64,000 nt of DNA. It comes from Roseovarius amoyensis. GTDB taxonomy: Bacteria > Pseudomonadota > Alphaproteobacteria > Rhodobacterales > Rhodobacteraceae. A model generated the notes under the pieces. The model did no database searches, was not told the DNA's origin, and saw nothing but the letters and a program-made list of their open reading frames with translations. The DNA lies in assembly GCF_003260265.1 (NCBI RefSeq), contig NZ_QITQ01000002.1, positions 124,001 to 188,000 of the forward strand, read 5' to 3'. The translations under genes were made by a program, and so were the position numbers. Position 1 is the stretch's first letter, and every line of letters starts with the position of its first letter. Below are positions 1 to 8,572 of this stretch, piece by piece.

Positions 1-1477
1 CGATGATCAGGTATTTCTCTGGGGTTGCCGACTCCACGGCGGGGCCGCACAGGTTGATCGGGCTGTTGATCAGGTGGTTGCTGGCCGCCGTCAGGGACCG
101 CACCTGCCACCGCAACTGCACGTTGCCGCTCAGAATGGCGACGGAAACCTGCTCGTTGTTCGATTCCACGAACACCACGCCATCATTTACCCGCACGGGC
201 TTCACATCGGACGCGCCCCTGTCGTCAAACAGGATCGGGCTGAAATTCGACGGCGTGATGGCAACCTGCTCGCGCAGAAAGACGACGTAGCTGCCCTTGT
301 CGGAAAAGATCAGAAGATCGCCGGAGTTGACCACATGCTTGAGCCGCGGCTTGCCGTCGCCGATCTCGCGCACAATGGCGTCGTCATCCTCAAGCCCAAT
401 GCCGAAATCGTCGAACCCGCGCGCCGATGACACCGCGATTGCAGAGGGCACTTTCGGGAAATCGGTGAAGAACAGGCGCTGACCGGCTACGGTTGCGGCC
501 TGTGGCCACCCATGCACCGCCGACATCATCTGTTCGTCCCACACGTCCGTCGGCTGTGGTGCGATCTCGGTCTTGCCGCCGGCGATCAGTTTGCTGCTGT
601 TGTTCGGGCTGGACAGTTCTTCTGCGATGGTCGCGGCAGTTTCCGGCCCCTCAAACCGATGAAGGGTCACAACTTCGAGCGTATCCTTGGCAAATAGACC
701 GCCGGAAGCCTTGTAAACCGCCGTCACGCGCCCCTGCCAGTTGGAGTCGTTGCCAATCACGGCATCGCCCACGCGAAAGCCGCTGCTGTCATTGATGCTC
801 AGCCGATAGGACGGCGGCAATGCGTTGATCACCGTGCCCCTGAGAGTGTTTGCGGCGATGTACTCGGTGATGGCGATCTCACGGTTGAGATACCGAATGC
901 GGGTGCCGACATGCGAGGCGGTGAACACGTCCTCTGTCGCCGTGATCGTGATCGTGCCGGTCTTGCCCGACGGCTGGATCTTCACCTTGGGATTGAACGC
1001 CCAGTAGGGTTGCGCGATCTCGCCGCCTGTGCCGTCGGCAAACGACCATGTTCCACCTTCCCATTCGCCATCATCATACCGGATATAGTAGATGCCGAAC
1101 GAACCGCCGATCAGAAGCGTCGGCCCGATGGGCGTCACATAGACACCTTCCGCCGATGACCACGGAACCGCGGCGAACGTCTTGATCGCGGCGCCGGAGT
1201 GATCGAACACCACCAATGAACTGTCGGTCACGTATATGCCGAAGGTGGTGTCCTCATCAGGCTTGTATTCCACCAGCTTGTTCGATGTCAGAGGGGTGTT
1301 CGCACGAAACGCGGTGCCGGGCCGGGCCTCGATCGCGCCCGTCGCCAGGGACCGCATGTTCCGCGCCCCCTTGAGCGCCAGTTTCAGCATGTCGGAATCG
1401 GTGCGGCCGAGGAAATCCTCACGGACCTCCATCAATCGCATGTCCCGCTGGGATATGACCCGCTTCCGCCTAGCCAC
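1..1477 (-). CDS. Phage nozzle/tail-tubular-like protein (partial, runs off the left edge)
   Basis: An open frame of 492 codons with no stop runs off the left end. The likely start is GTG at 1477, which overlaps the stop of the upstream gene; an ATG at 1441 is the alternative. The N-terminus resembles short-tailed phage proteins that open with a RNM..L..GAIEARPGT segment. A later stretch (roughly residues 420-470) with SDKGSYV and PVRVNDGVVFVES is typical of the large distal tail proteins that form the nozzle or tubular part of podovirus tails. Position next to the tail accessory gene fits. The rest of the tail genes should lie to the left of the window. Family assignment is from remembered motif resemblance; the exact tail role is inferred. 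Confidence 0.65.
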   Translation of the reverse strand, partial: MARRKRVISQRDMRLMEVREDFLGRTDSDMLKLALKGARNMRSLATGAIEARPGTAFRANTPLTSNKLVEYKPDEDTTFGIYVTDSSLVVFDHSGAAIKTFAAVPWSSAEGVYVTPIGPTLLIGGSFGIYYIRYDDGEWEGGTWSFADGTGGEIAQPYWAFNPKVKIQPSGKTGTITITATEDVFTASHVGTRIRYLNREIAITEYIAANTLRGTVINALPPSYRLSINDSSGFRVGDAVIGNDSNWQGRVTAVYKASGGLFAKDTLEVVTLHRFEGPETAATIAEELSSPNNSSKLIAGGKTEIAPQPTDVWDEQMMSAVHGWPQAATVAGQRLFFTDFPKVPSAIAVSSARGFDDFGIGLEDDDAIVREIGDGKPRLKHVVNSGDLLIFSDKGSYVVFLREQVAITPSNFSPILFDDRGASDVKPVRVNDGVVFVESNNEQVSVAILSGNVQLRWQVRSLTAASNHLINSPINLCGPAVESATPEKYLII

Positions 1478-2063
1478 GCCCGAACCTCGCATCCGCCAGA
1501 CGGCTGCGGCGGAAGGGTTCCTGCGCTTTCCGGGCCTTGCTGGAATTGGTGCGGGCGCGCTGGAACTGTGCCTCTGCCATCTGTTCCATGTTCGACGCTT
1601 CGCCGGTTTCCTCCTTCACCGCGCGCAGAAGGGCCGCTTCCAGCTTCATCTGCACGCCGCGGGCGAAGTTCGCCGTCCAGAAGGTCGGCTCTGTCACCTT
1701 GACGTACTCGACGATCACGCCGTCGGTGCTGTCGAGATAGACATAGCGATCATCCTGCACCCATTCCGGTTCCCACCGGCTGCCCGATGATGCCTCAAGA
1801 CGGGCCTTGCGGACATGAAGGGCGTCACCGGGCAGAAGATAGGCGTCGTCGAACCCGAATTTCCCGTCCGTTCGGGTGTTCAGCGTCGTCTCGACCTTGG
1901 TGAAGTGATAGGCGCCGTCCTCAAGTTCCGCCTCGACAATGAGCGGCCAGTTGCGGGACAGAACCCGGTGTTCGGGCAGGGAAACGCTCTCGTTGATTTC
2001 TTCGAGCCCCTGAGAAATCAGGGCCGCGTTCATGATGCCGGTCATGGAAAATTCGGTAGCCAT
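1470..2063 (-). CDS. Tail accessory / head-completion factor (P22 gp4-type or T7 gp11-type role)
   Basis: This 197-residue protein starts at MATEFSMTG. A longer frame to 2105 exists, but its extra codons lie on the T-run of a predicted terminator, so the ATG at 2063 is preferred although it has no clear Shine-Dalgarno. Size, a helix-rich N-terminus (ALISQGLEEINE) and location between capsid genes and the nozzle gene match the adaptor proteins that join portal and tail in podoviruses. The C-terminus is very basic and may contact DNA or portal. It overlaps the downstream tail gene by 8 nt. The adaptor role is inferred from synteny rather than a diagnostic motif. Confidence 0.55.
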   Translation of the reverse strand: MATEFSMTGIMNAALISQGLEEINESVSLPEHRVLSRNWPLIVEAELEDGAYHFTKVETTLNTRTDGKFGFDDAYLLPGDALHVRKARLEASSGSRWEPEWVQDDRYVYLDSTDGVIVEYVKVTEPTFWTANFARGVQMKLEAALLRAVKEETGEASNMEQMAEAQFQRARTNSSKARKAQEPFRRSRLADARFGRG

Positions 2064-2104
2064 GCCGCGAATATCCGTGCGGGGCCGTTGTTCGGCTATG
2101 CACA

Positions 2105-2142
2105 TGAAAACGGCGGCCGGGCTCCGCGCGTCCCGGCCGCCG
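2105..2142 (-). terminator. Intrinsic terminator after the capsid/cement genes
   Basis: On the minus strand an 11-bp GC-rich stem (2132-2142 pairing with 2111-2121) with a short loop is followed by TTTT (2107-2110). It lies just downstream of the 2177-2512 gene and upstream of the tail genes. A terminator right behind the capsid cluster would raise capsid mRNA relative to tail mRNA. Confidence 0.7.
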
Positions 2143-2176
2143 CAAGAGGGGCCACCATTTAGTGAGGAGTCGGCCC

Positions 2177-2512
2177 CTATTCGTCGAGAACTTCGACCTT
2201 TTCAAGCCGGGTGCGGATCAGGCGGATGATGTCGGTTTTCTTCATCACCTTTTCCGTCTTGATGCCGAGAGACAGCATCATCACCTTGAGATCGGCAATG
2301 TCGATCGATTCCAGATCAGGAAGCTGCGGCTTGGCCGGGCCATTTTCTGCCTCGATCTTGTACATGCCGCCGGAGCGCCGCACGTTCTCAAGTCCGGTCT
2401 GGTAGCTGACCGCAACGGGGCCTTTCTTCTTGGCGGCCTCGTACTGCGCGCGGTCAGCGTCATCCTTGGGCTTGTACGCCGGATCGGGCTTGCAGATCAC
2501 CATTTTCGGCAT
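2177..2512 (-). CDS. Small head-module protein with HeH/SAP-like C-terminus
   Basis: A 111-residue protein. The start ATG at 2512 overlaps the stop of the cement-like gene as TGATG, indicating translational coupling; an in-frame GTG one codon upstream is less likely. The N-terminal half (residues 1-60) is lysine-rich, and the C-terminal 40 residues (IADLKVMMLSLGIKTEK..) look like a helix-extended-helix or SAP-type module, common in small phage head proteins. No catalytic motif is visible. It could be a head-tail joining or assembly-assisting protein; the true role is unknown. Confidence 0.6.
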   Translation of the reverse strand: MPKMVICKPDPAYKPKDDADRAQYEAAKKKGPVAVSYQTGLENVRRSGGMYKIEAENGPAKPQLPDLESIDIADLKVMMLSLGIKTEKVMKKTDIIRLIRTRLEKVEVLDE

Positions 2513-2946
2513 CACAGAATCTCCTTCGTGATGTAGGCGCCGAAGGTGATCGACGGGGCGGCGCCGGTCACGTCAAGGTGCAGGTCGATGTAGCGGAAGG
2601 TGGTTTCGTTCCGCTCCGTCCGCGCCCGCATGATGAACTGATCGCCCGCCACCGTGTCGACGGTTTCGATTGTCAGCGTGCCGGCATCGCCGAGTTCCAG
2701 CGTGTCGAGAATCTGACCATCGGAGCGGTCGGAGACGTTCGATCCGACCAGGCGGAAAACGTAGGTTTCATCGCCGCCAGAAACAGTGCAGGCTTCCACG
2801 TTGATGACGCAGGCGATGTCGGTTGCTGCCGCACCGCCCTGGTCGTGTTGGGTGCCGATGTAGGCATCGGCTGTGACGGCGGCCAGACCGAGTTCCCGTT
2901 TGATCAGGCCGGTTGCCGCGTCCATTGCGTAGGTTTTCATGGGCAT
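2512..2946 (-). CDS. Capsid cement/decoration protein, Bbp16-like
   Basis: A 144-residue, beta-rich, acidic protein lying 12 nt downstream of the major capsid gene. Two candidate starts, MPM and MK, are two codons apart. The C-terminal segment YIDLHLDVTGAAPSITFGAY resembles the end of the Bbp16 family of capsid cement proteins, known from Bordetella phage BPP-1, where the gene also follows the capsid gene. Such proteins clamp neighbouring capsomers on the outer shell. Family assignment is by motif memory and gene order, so moderate. It is translationally coupled to the next small gene. Confidence 0.55.
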   Translation of the reverse strand: MPMKTYAMDAATGLIKRELGLAAVTADAYIGTQHDQGGAAATDIACVINVEACTVSGGDETYVFRLVGSNVSDRSDGQILDTLELGDAGTLTIETVDTVAGDQFIMRARTERNETTFRYIDLHLDVTGAAPSITFGAYITKEIL

Positions 2947-2958
2947 GGTCGGTATCCC

Positions 2959-3924
2959 TTACTTGGTGATTGCAGCGTTGGTGATCGACGAAAGCCGGAT
3001 CGCCGCGAACGGGTCGAGAACCGCCATGCCAACGTCATGCTCGACGTTGACGCGGTGGTAGACACCATCTTCGAGAAGGCCGAAGTCCTGGACCTCCATC
3101 GGCTTCACTTCGAGGCCGCACACGCCGTCCTCGGAGAAACGCGCGATGTAGATCGAACTGGTCACGGCAGAACCGCCGCCAGCCGCGACTTCATCGAACG
3201 GCAGGAACTCGCCGAACTTGGTCACGCCGTAGCCGGTGTAGATCGGCAGATCGCCGTACCGGGTGACGCGCCGGCCCATTTCGTCCTTGTCGAACGTGAT
3301 GTAGCCGCCGATGGACGTGTCGCGCTGCGCCGCGCCGAAGCGATCCTTGAGCGCCTTCGGCATGATGATGGCGTTCGGCTCTTCGACAAGGCCGATGGCC
3401 CGGTCGAGCTGTGCCAGCGAAAGGGCCGCGCCGCCGCTGCCGGAAGCGTTCGCCAGGATGCGCGACAGGTAGTTGGAGCCGTTCGTCGAGCCGCCGACCG
3501 CCTTGAGCCGGGCTTTCAGGCCGGTGAACTCGCGCGGCGCCGACTGGTTGTCGCCGTCGATGAAGGTGTCGGCCCAAACCTTCGCCTTCTTCTTGATCGA
3601 CATGCGTTCGTCGATCGACTTGCGGTCGGGGCCGTGGCGGCGCAGCAGGGCGCGGTCAACGTCGATGTTGCCGGCGATGGGGAACGTCTGTTCCACCTTG
3701 TCGTTCAGAAGGCCGTGGCCTTCATCCGGCGTTTCGTTGATCGCCCGGAAGCCCATGTTGTCGGGCAGTTCCGCTTCCTCAAGGTAGCGATACACGCCGC
3801 CGGGCGCCGTGTGGTAGGGCAGAAGCCCCATGAAATCCACGGATTCCGGGAACAGTTCGATGATCGCCCGTTCCTTGGAATCCGCCGGATAGCTTTTCGC
3901 GTATTCGATCAGAGTCTGAACCAT
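2959..3924 (-). CDS. Major capsid protein
   Basis: A 321-residue protein with a good start: AAAGGA lies 7 nt upstream of the ATG. It has the traits of HK97-fold podovirus capsids: an N-terminal arm (LIEYAKSYPADSKERAIIELFPES), a central loop with polar glycine-rich residues (about 145-170), and a C-terminal part rich in strands (SSIYIARFSEDGVCGLE). It lies directly after the scaffold gene, with a 3-nt gap, and before the cement-like gene, which is the canonical order. It forms the icosahedral head. The fold is inferred from composition and context, and no protease is seen nearby. Confidence 0.8.
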   Translation of the reverse strand: MVQTLIEYAKSYPADSKERAIIELFPESVDFMGLLPYHTAPGGVYRYLEEAELPDNMGFRAINETPDEGHGLLNDKVEQTFPIAGNIDVDRALLRRHGPDRKSIDERMSIKKKAKVWADTFIDGDNQSAPREFTGLKARLKAVGGSTNGSNYLSRILANASGSGGAALSLAQLDRAIGLVEEPNAIIMPKALKDRFGAAQRDTSIGGYITFDKDEMGRRVTRYGDLPIYTGYGVTKFGEFLPFDEVAAGGGSAVTSSIYIARFSEDGVCGLEVKPMEVQDFGLLEDGVYHRVNVEHDVGMAVLDPFAAIRLSSITNAAITK

Positions 3925-3927
3925 GAT

Positions 3928-4710
3928 CTATCCTTTCGCCTGATTGGCATTGATGTGTTTCAGCCGCTCGAAGGGAGGCAATTTTTCGAGATCGGCCGTG
4001 GCTTGTGCGCGGGGAACGTCGGACCCAGGCCCGCGCGGGGCGAAAAGGGTCTCAAGGGCTCGAACGCCTTCGTAGCTGGTCGCGGCGGCGGCCAGGGCGT
4101 TCACCTGTTCTGTGGGAAGGCGGGTCTGCATCGCCCGCAGCACGCGGTTCAGCCGGGCTTCGCGCTGTGCGTCGTTGGCGCCGAGTTTCTCGGCCTCGGC
4201 TTTCGCTGCCTGATGCAGCTTCGCGGTTTCCGCCGCCTTGTACTTGGCGAGAAGGCCCATGACCTTCTGCGAGGCTTCCGCCGGGGCACCAAGGTCTTTC
4301 AGGAACTCGCCGAGTTCGCCGAACAGAGGTTTGAAATCCTCGTCATCGGTCGCCAGTTCGACGGCGAAACCTTCGGGCAGGTCCAGTTCGCCGAAGTCGA
4401 TGTCCTCGGGAGCGGAAAAGTCATATTCGCCGTTCTCGGGAACCAGCCCGTCCGCTTCCGCGCGGCGGGCCTGTTCGGCCAGAAGTTCCTGGTAGTGGTT
4501 CTTGAAGCCGTCCAGATCGGGGTTTCCATCATCCGTGCGGTAATCGTCAGGGATGAAGGACAGGTCCGGGCCAGTATCCGGTTCGATGGCCACGGGCGGA
4601 TCAGCGGGCGGGTCCGCAGGCGGGTCGGCGGGAGTCGGATCACCCCCGCCGCCCGCGCCGGGCTCCGCTGTGTCCCTCGGAATGTCTGTCCAGTTCAGTC
4701 CGTATTTCAT
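3928..4710 (-). CDS. Capsid scaffolding protein
   Basis: A 260-residue acidic protein with a proline/alanine/aspartate repeat region near the N-terminus (PADPPADPPADPP, about residues 27-40), long charged helices in the middle, and a short basic-hydrophobic C-terminus (FERLKHINANQAKG) that probably binds the capsid protein. This is the usual architecture of podovirus scaffolds. The start is set at MKYGLNW (4710) behind a GAGGAGG site 10 nt away, rather than the TTG at 4719. It guides procapsid assembly and is removed before packaging. The gene overlaps the preceding reading frame by 71 nt. Confidence 0.75.
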   Translation of the reverse strand: MKYGLNWTDIPRDTAEPGAGGGGDPTPADPPADPPADPPVAIEPDTGPDLSFIPDDYRTDDGNPDLDGFKNHYQELLAEQARRAEADGLVPENGEYDFSAPEDIDFGELDLPEGFAVELATDDEDFKPLFGELGEFLKDLGAPAEASQKVMGLLAKYKAAETAKLHQAAKAEAEKLGANDAQREARLNRVLRAMQTRLPTEQVNALAAAATSYEGVRALETLFAPRGPGSDVPRAQATADLEKLPPFERLKHINANQAKG

Positions 4711-5002
4711 CGCTCGCAATCCTCCTCAGATCGAGGGCGATGAAACGCTGAGAGTTGAGCGCGTCCAATGCACAGGCATCGGCATCCGGCGGAAGGAAAA
4801 ATTCTTGGGTCGATTTTTCCAGCAATTCCAACAGCATAGCGCCGTGTTCCGTTGCCGCGACGGCTTGAACCGCCGCAACCGCCTGATCGGCTTTCTCCTT
4901 CAATCCCTTGCCGGGGCTGATGCGGTCGGCCTGGTAGAGATGCAGGATGTAGTCGATGACGGGGCCGGGCTTACTCAGCCGGCGGGGCAGCCTGTTGGGC
5001 AA
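4640..5002 (-). CDS. Hypothetical phage protein between portal and scaffold
   Basis: A 120-residue protein. A TTG at 5002 is chosen as start because AAGGAGG lies 9 nt upstream; an ATG at 5038 would lengthen the overlap with the portal gene. It overlaps the portal end by 32 nt and the scaffold start by 71 nt, out of frame in both. The core (PVIDYILHLYQADRISPGKG and following helices) looks like a genuine soluble helical protein, while the C-terminal tail lying over the scaffold start is arginine-rich and low complexity. The function is unknown; its place suggests a head-assembly helper. Confidence 0.55.
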   Translation of the reverse strand: MPNRLPRRLSKPGPVIDYILHLYQADRISPGKGLKEKADQAVAAVQAVAATEHGAMLLELLEKSTQEFFLPPDADACALDALNSQRFIALDLRRIASDEIRTELDRHSEGHSGARRGRRG

Positions 5003-6479
5003 CGTCCTGTTCCTCCTTGCGCAGCACGACGAGTTCATCGCCGGATGCGTCGATGATGTTGGTGAAGGTCTGGATCGGGTCGATGAAGCCGAACACCTGA
5101 TCCTGGAACACGCTGAATGCGAGATCGAGGTTGGAGCGCGCGACCAGCACCTTGTCGTTGTTCTGTGCCCGTTGCAGGGGCGAGACCGGCGTCACCTTGA
5201 TGTCGGTGCCGTTGTGGCTCAGGGCCTCGGGGATGCGGCCCATCGTGACGCCGAGATATTCGACGCGCTGGATGAAGGGGATAAACAGTTCGGTCCAGAG
5301 GGGAGCGGATGGTTTGCCGATCCGCTGTTGCACGCGGCGCCGTTCGTCCACCCACTGCGTTGCCGACGGCGGGGTGTCGCCACGCTGGCGCGGGCCGTCC
5401 TGGTAGAAGGCGGCGCGAAGCCGTTCCTCGATCTTGCCTTCCTGGAAATAGCCGGCATCGGGCGCCGGCGACTGCGGAAACTCGTAGATGCGATCACGGG
5501 TGAAGCCACGCGATGCGGGATAGGCCCGGCCGCGTTCAAGCCCGTCGGACATGTCGATGAAGCCGTCATCGGGATAGATGATCGTGTCCTTGAGGGTGTC
5601 CTCCATCGCCGTCAGGACATATTCCTCGACGCGATCGAGCGTGCGCATGTCTGGCAGGGCCTTCCACCCGGCGCCGCGCCCCCACGGGCGGCCGTGCTGC
5701 GGATTGAAGCGACCGGCCAAGAGCGGGCAGACGCCGCCCGACAGGTCGCCAAGAACCTCTGTGCCCGTGACGGGGTGCCCATCGACGGTGATTTCCATCA
5801 TCCACATGGGCCGCACCGGATCGGACCAGTCCACCCAGAAGCCCCATACCACGCTGACCTCTGCATCCTCCTTGTTCATGGCCGCCTGGATTTTCCGGTC
5901 GGACAGGTCAACGTCGATGTCTGGCATCGCAAGAAGGGCGTTCAGGTCGCGGGCCATCACCTTCGACTCGCGGAAACGGTCGAGAATGCCGCGGTGCCCG
6001 CAAACGAGATAGAGTTCATTTGGGGGAACGATCTCGACGTGCATCTGGTTGCCGATGGACGATTGAGTGACCCACATGCCGGGGGTGCCGTGGGTTGCGG
6101 CCTCGAAGCCCCATTGCGGCGCCACGTCGTTGTAGTTGGACGTGCTGATCAGGTCGAACAGGTCGTTCTCGCGGCGCTGCACGATCTCGCGCACTTCGTT
6201 TGCGTCCGCCTCGTCTACCTCGGAAATCACGGCATATTCGGCCCATTGGGCTTCCGGCGGCGTGTAGTAGGACACCAGGTCGGCGGCGAGATCGGACGCC
6301 AAATCCTCTGGCAGAGAATGGAAGTTCTGCGGCTCGTAGGTGGACATCGACTTGGTGAAGTCGAACTCGCGGCCGGGCGCGCAGAACTTGAATATTTCCT
6401 CGATGGTCGGGCGCACGACGTTGCGCCACTTCTTCGCCGCCGCAAAGCGGGTCTTGAAGGCTTTCGACGGCTCTTTCAT
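4971..6479 (-). CDS. Portal / head-tail connecting protein
   Basis: A 502-residue protein whose N-terminus (AKKWRNVVRPTIEEIFKF, residues 14-31) and segments such as LPEDLASDLAADLVSYYTPP match the bacteriophage head-to-tail connecting protein family (T7 gp8-type portals). A dodecameric ring at one capsid vertex is its known role: it docks the terminase and the tail. ATG is coupled by TGATG to the preceding 55-residue gene. The last residues are glutamine- and alanine-rich, as often seen in barrel domains. Length agrees with the 480-560 residues common for this family. Confidence 0.88.
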   Translation of the reverse strand: MKEPSKAFKTRFAAAKKWRNVVRPTIEEIFKFCAPGREFDFTKSMSTYEPQNFHSLPEDLASDLAADLVSYYTPPEAQWAEYAVISEVDEADANEVREIVQRRENDLFDLISTSNYNDVAPQWGFEAATHGTPGMWVTQSSIGNQMHVEIVPPNELYLVCGHRGILDRFRESKVMARDLNALLAMPDIDVDLSDRKIQAAMNKEDAEVSVVWGFWVDWSDPVRPMWMMEITVDGHPVTGTEVLGDLSGGVCPLLAGRFNPQHGRPWGRGAGWKALPDMRTLDRVEEYVLTAMEDTLKDTIIYPDDGFIDMSDGLERGRAYPASRGFTRDRIYEFPQSPAPDAGYFQEGKIEERLRAAFYQDGPRQRGDTPPSATQWVDERRRVQQRIGKPSAPLWTELFIPFIQRVEYLGVTMGRIPEALSHNGTDIKVTPVSPLQRAQNNDKVLVARSNLDLAFSVFQDQVFGFIDPIQTFTNIIDASGDELVVLRKEEQDVAQQAAPPAE

Positions 6480-6646
6480 CAGCGGGACACGGTGCTGAAC
6501 AGGCTCGGGCGGCTGTAGACTGCCGACAGGTCTTTGGTCAGGCTGGCGGCGTTTTTCTGCGCCACGTCACGCCGATCAGCTTCGGCTCGCTTGCGCTGCC
6601 GTTCCCGTTCCGCCTTCGCTGCTGGATCTTCCTTCGGACCTTCCAT
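6479..6646 (-). CDS. 55-residue charged helical phage protein
   Basis: This short gene encodes MEGPKEDPAAKAERERQR and onward for 55 residues, highly charged in the first half and probably coiled-coil. Its stop overlaps the portal start as TGATG, the coupling used elsewhere in this operon, which argues that it is real. Its first 71 nt overlap the end of the upstream gene in another frame. Small lysine/arginine/glutamate-rich proteins at this place, between terminase and portal, are common in podovirus-like prophages, but no function is established. Confidence 0.6.
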   Translation of the reverse strand: MEGPKEDPAAKAERERQRKRAEADRRDVAQKNAASLTKDLSAVYSRPSLFSTVSR

Positions 6647-7037
6647 GGACTATCTCCGCTCCATTTTCGAGCAACATGCGTCGAAAGCCGCGCAGGGTGT
6701 ATGCACGCCACCCCAAGAGGGCCGCGCATTGGGTTCCGCAGTGCAGGTGCGGGCGGATCATGGGATAGGTGATGCGGTCGGTGCGGTGGCCGATCTTGAG
6801 GATTTCGCGGCACCGCATGAAGCGTTCCTGGGCGAAATCCGTGACTTCCTCGTAGAGATGCGTGATCTCGATGATCGTGTGCCGGCCGCGCGGATCGAAA
6901 AAAAGCCATGTCCCGTCAATGGTGTATCCCCATGCCTCGACGTGGCCGAACATGGTGGTGACGCTTTCCCGGCCGCGGGCGATGTCGATCAGCGAGCCCC
7001 GATCATGGAAGCCGAAGTACCATTCGTGGATGTTCAC
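6576..7037 (-). CDS. Hypothetical protein between terminase and portal
   Basis: A 153-residue protein starting at GTG, with GGAGG 5 nt upstream and a GTGA overlap with the terminase stop. The first 110 residues look folded, with strand-rich and aromatic segments such as WGYTIDGTWLFFDPRGRHT. Histidines and cysteines cluster around residues 100-107 (MIRPHLHCGTQC). The last 40 residues are low complexity and overlap the next gene. I do not recognise a family. Coupling to TerL suggests a role in head filling or assembly. Confidence 0.65.
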   Translation of the reverse strand: MNIHEWYFGFHDRGSLIDIARGRESVTTMFGHVEAWGYTIDGTWLFFDPRGRHTIIEITHLYEEVTDFAQERFMRCREILKIGHRTDRITYPMIRPHLHCGTQCAALLGWRAYTLRGFRRMLLENGAEIVHGRSEGRSSSEGGTGTAAQASRS

Positions 7038-8572
7038 GCGCGCCTCCTGACGGATGATCTGCGCACGGGCGATGGTGCCGCGCGCTTCGTGGTGGCGCGG
7101 CTGACAATGGCCTCACCTTCGCCGCCGCCCATGAGGCCGTTTTCCAACGCCTCGACGATATGGGAATAGCGGTTCTTGACGGGCCGCGGGGAGTAGAGGC
7201 CGGCGGTGCCCTGGATTTTCTTGTAGTGGTAGCCGCCTGCCATGCCGGTTCGCAGCGTGAGGCACTTGGGGTTGATGCGCATGCCGTTGCGGCGGGCGAG
7301 AACACCGTCGACGGTGGATCGCCGCATCTCGGGGTTGTTGTCCGTGGTGGCGGGAAAGACCGTGACGCCTTCGCGCTCGAAGATGTCGTAGGCGGTGGTT
7401 TCGTCGCTTTGGGTCCGGTCGGCGCCGCGCGGGTCGCCCCATGCCTCGAAGTCCATGCCGGGGAACCGTGTTGCCAGAATGCGCTTCACGCGCGGCGCGA
7501 ACAGGGTGGCGCTTTCGTTATCGCCGATCAGTTCTTCGAGGATATTCCACTGGCCGTTGACGCATTGCATGAACGCGGCCGCCGGGTCGCGCCCGAAGTC
7601 CAGGCCGATGATGACGGGGAAGCCATCGACCGGCTCGACATCGTAGCTGTGGACGTGATCCTGCTGCGAAAACGTGGGATATACCGCCTTGCCGCCGACG
7701 TAGAGGCCGACGCGGTTCATCACCCGTTGGTCGATCCAGTCCTTTTTCTTCGCCCGTATTTGCTGCATGTACGACTTCTTGAGATGCCGTTGGTTTTCGG
7801 CGTCCGGGTTCGGCTGGTAGGCAAGGTTGCCGTCGGCATCGCGCGTCTCGATCAGGCCCGGCGGCTGGACAAGGAACCGCCATAGCGGCTTGCCGTCCTC
7901 GTCGCGCGGGATCTCCATCATCGCCTTTTCTTCGTCCGTCCATTCCGGCGGAAACGGAATGTCGCCGCGCATGTATGGTATCCAGTGCCCCTCAGACGGC
8001 GCGTTCAGGTCGATCATGCCGCCGTACCATGTCGCGCCGGGACCGCCCTTCGTCGATGGATACCGGCCGCACCGCGAAAGAAGTTCGTCAACAACCTCCT
8101 TCTCGACGAACTGACCCTCGTTGATCCAGAACCCGGTGATCTCGAACGACGCCGCTTCCTGTTCCGCCGTCTCCGGCCCGTCGATCGCTATGAACACGAC
8201 TTCGCACTCGACCTTAGTTCCATCCCCGGACGGATGCCCGCGCCGCAGGACATGCGACATCGGCTCCGACCGGATCATGTCGCCCCACTCGTGTTCAGGA
8301 AACCAATCCAGCCAGGTCTTGATCGTCGTTTTCTTCAACTGACGGTACGAACTCCGCACCACAAGCCATCGCGTCCGTCGCACGCCGTCGAAATCAGGTT
8401 CCTGCTCAAGCGCCAGCTTCCATATCCGGTGGCACGAACACGTCGATGACCCCGAGCCTATAGGCCCTTGCAGAACCACCAACTCGCTCTTGTCGTGAAG
8501 ATACTGCTCAAGAACACGCCCGTCGGGCTCATAGACCAAATTCCCCCGCGGTGTCCGCGCCAAACCCGCCAT
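7034..8572 (-). CDS. Terminase large subunit (packaging ATPase/nuclease)
   Basis: A 512-residue protein starting at MAGLARTPRG (8572), coupled by TGATG to the upstream gene; an in-frame extension to 8650 is unlikely. The N-terminal ATPase domain has a deviant Walker A, QGPIGSGSST (about residues 34-43), where the usual lysine is serine, and a hydrophobic strand ending in WINEGQFV in the Walker B place. The C-terminal RNase H-like nuclease shows IIGLDFGRDPAAA and EAWGDPRGADR, each with a candidate metal-binding aspartate. It translocates and cuts phage DNA together with the small subunit and portal. The C-terminus is very basic. Confidence 0.88.
   Translation of the reverse strand: MAGLARTPRGNLVYEPDGRVLEQYLHDKSELVVLQGPIGSGSSTCSCHRIWKLALEQEPDFDGVRRTRWLVVRSSYRQLKKTTIKTWLDWFPEHEWGDMIRSEPMSHVLRRGHPSGDGTKVECEVVFIAIDGPETAEQEAASFEITGFWINEGQFVEKEVVDELLSRCGRYPSTKGGPGATWYGGMIDLNAPSEGHWIPYMRGDIPFPPEWTDEEKAMMEIPRDEDGKPLWRFLVQPPGLIETRDADGNLAYQPNPDAENQRHLKKSYMQQIRAKKKDWIDQRVMNRVGLYVGGKAVYPTFSQQDHVHSYDVEPVDGFPVIIGLDFGRDPAAAFMQCVNGQWNILEELIGDNESATLFAPRVKRILATRFPGMDFEAWGDPRGADRTQSDETTAYDIFEREGVTVFPATTDNNPEMRRSTVDGVLARRNGMRINPKCLTLRTGMAGGYHYKKIQGTAGLYSPRPVKNRYSHIVEALENGLMGGGEGEAIVSRATTKRAAPSPVRRSSVRRRA

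Noticed and set aside
2578-4743. 721-codon plus-strand open frame opposite the capsid genes
   Set aside because: It mirrors the capsid, cement and scaffold genes, which have good starts, coupling and recognisable proteins; long antisense frames are common in GC-rich DNA.
4956-6518. 520-codon plus-strand frame opposite the portal gene
   Set aside because: Shadow of the well-supported portal gene, with low-complexity histidine/arginine-rich translation.
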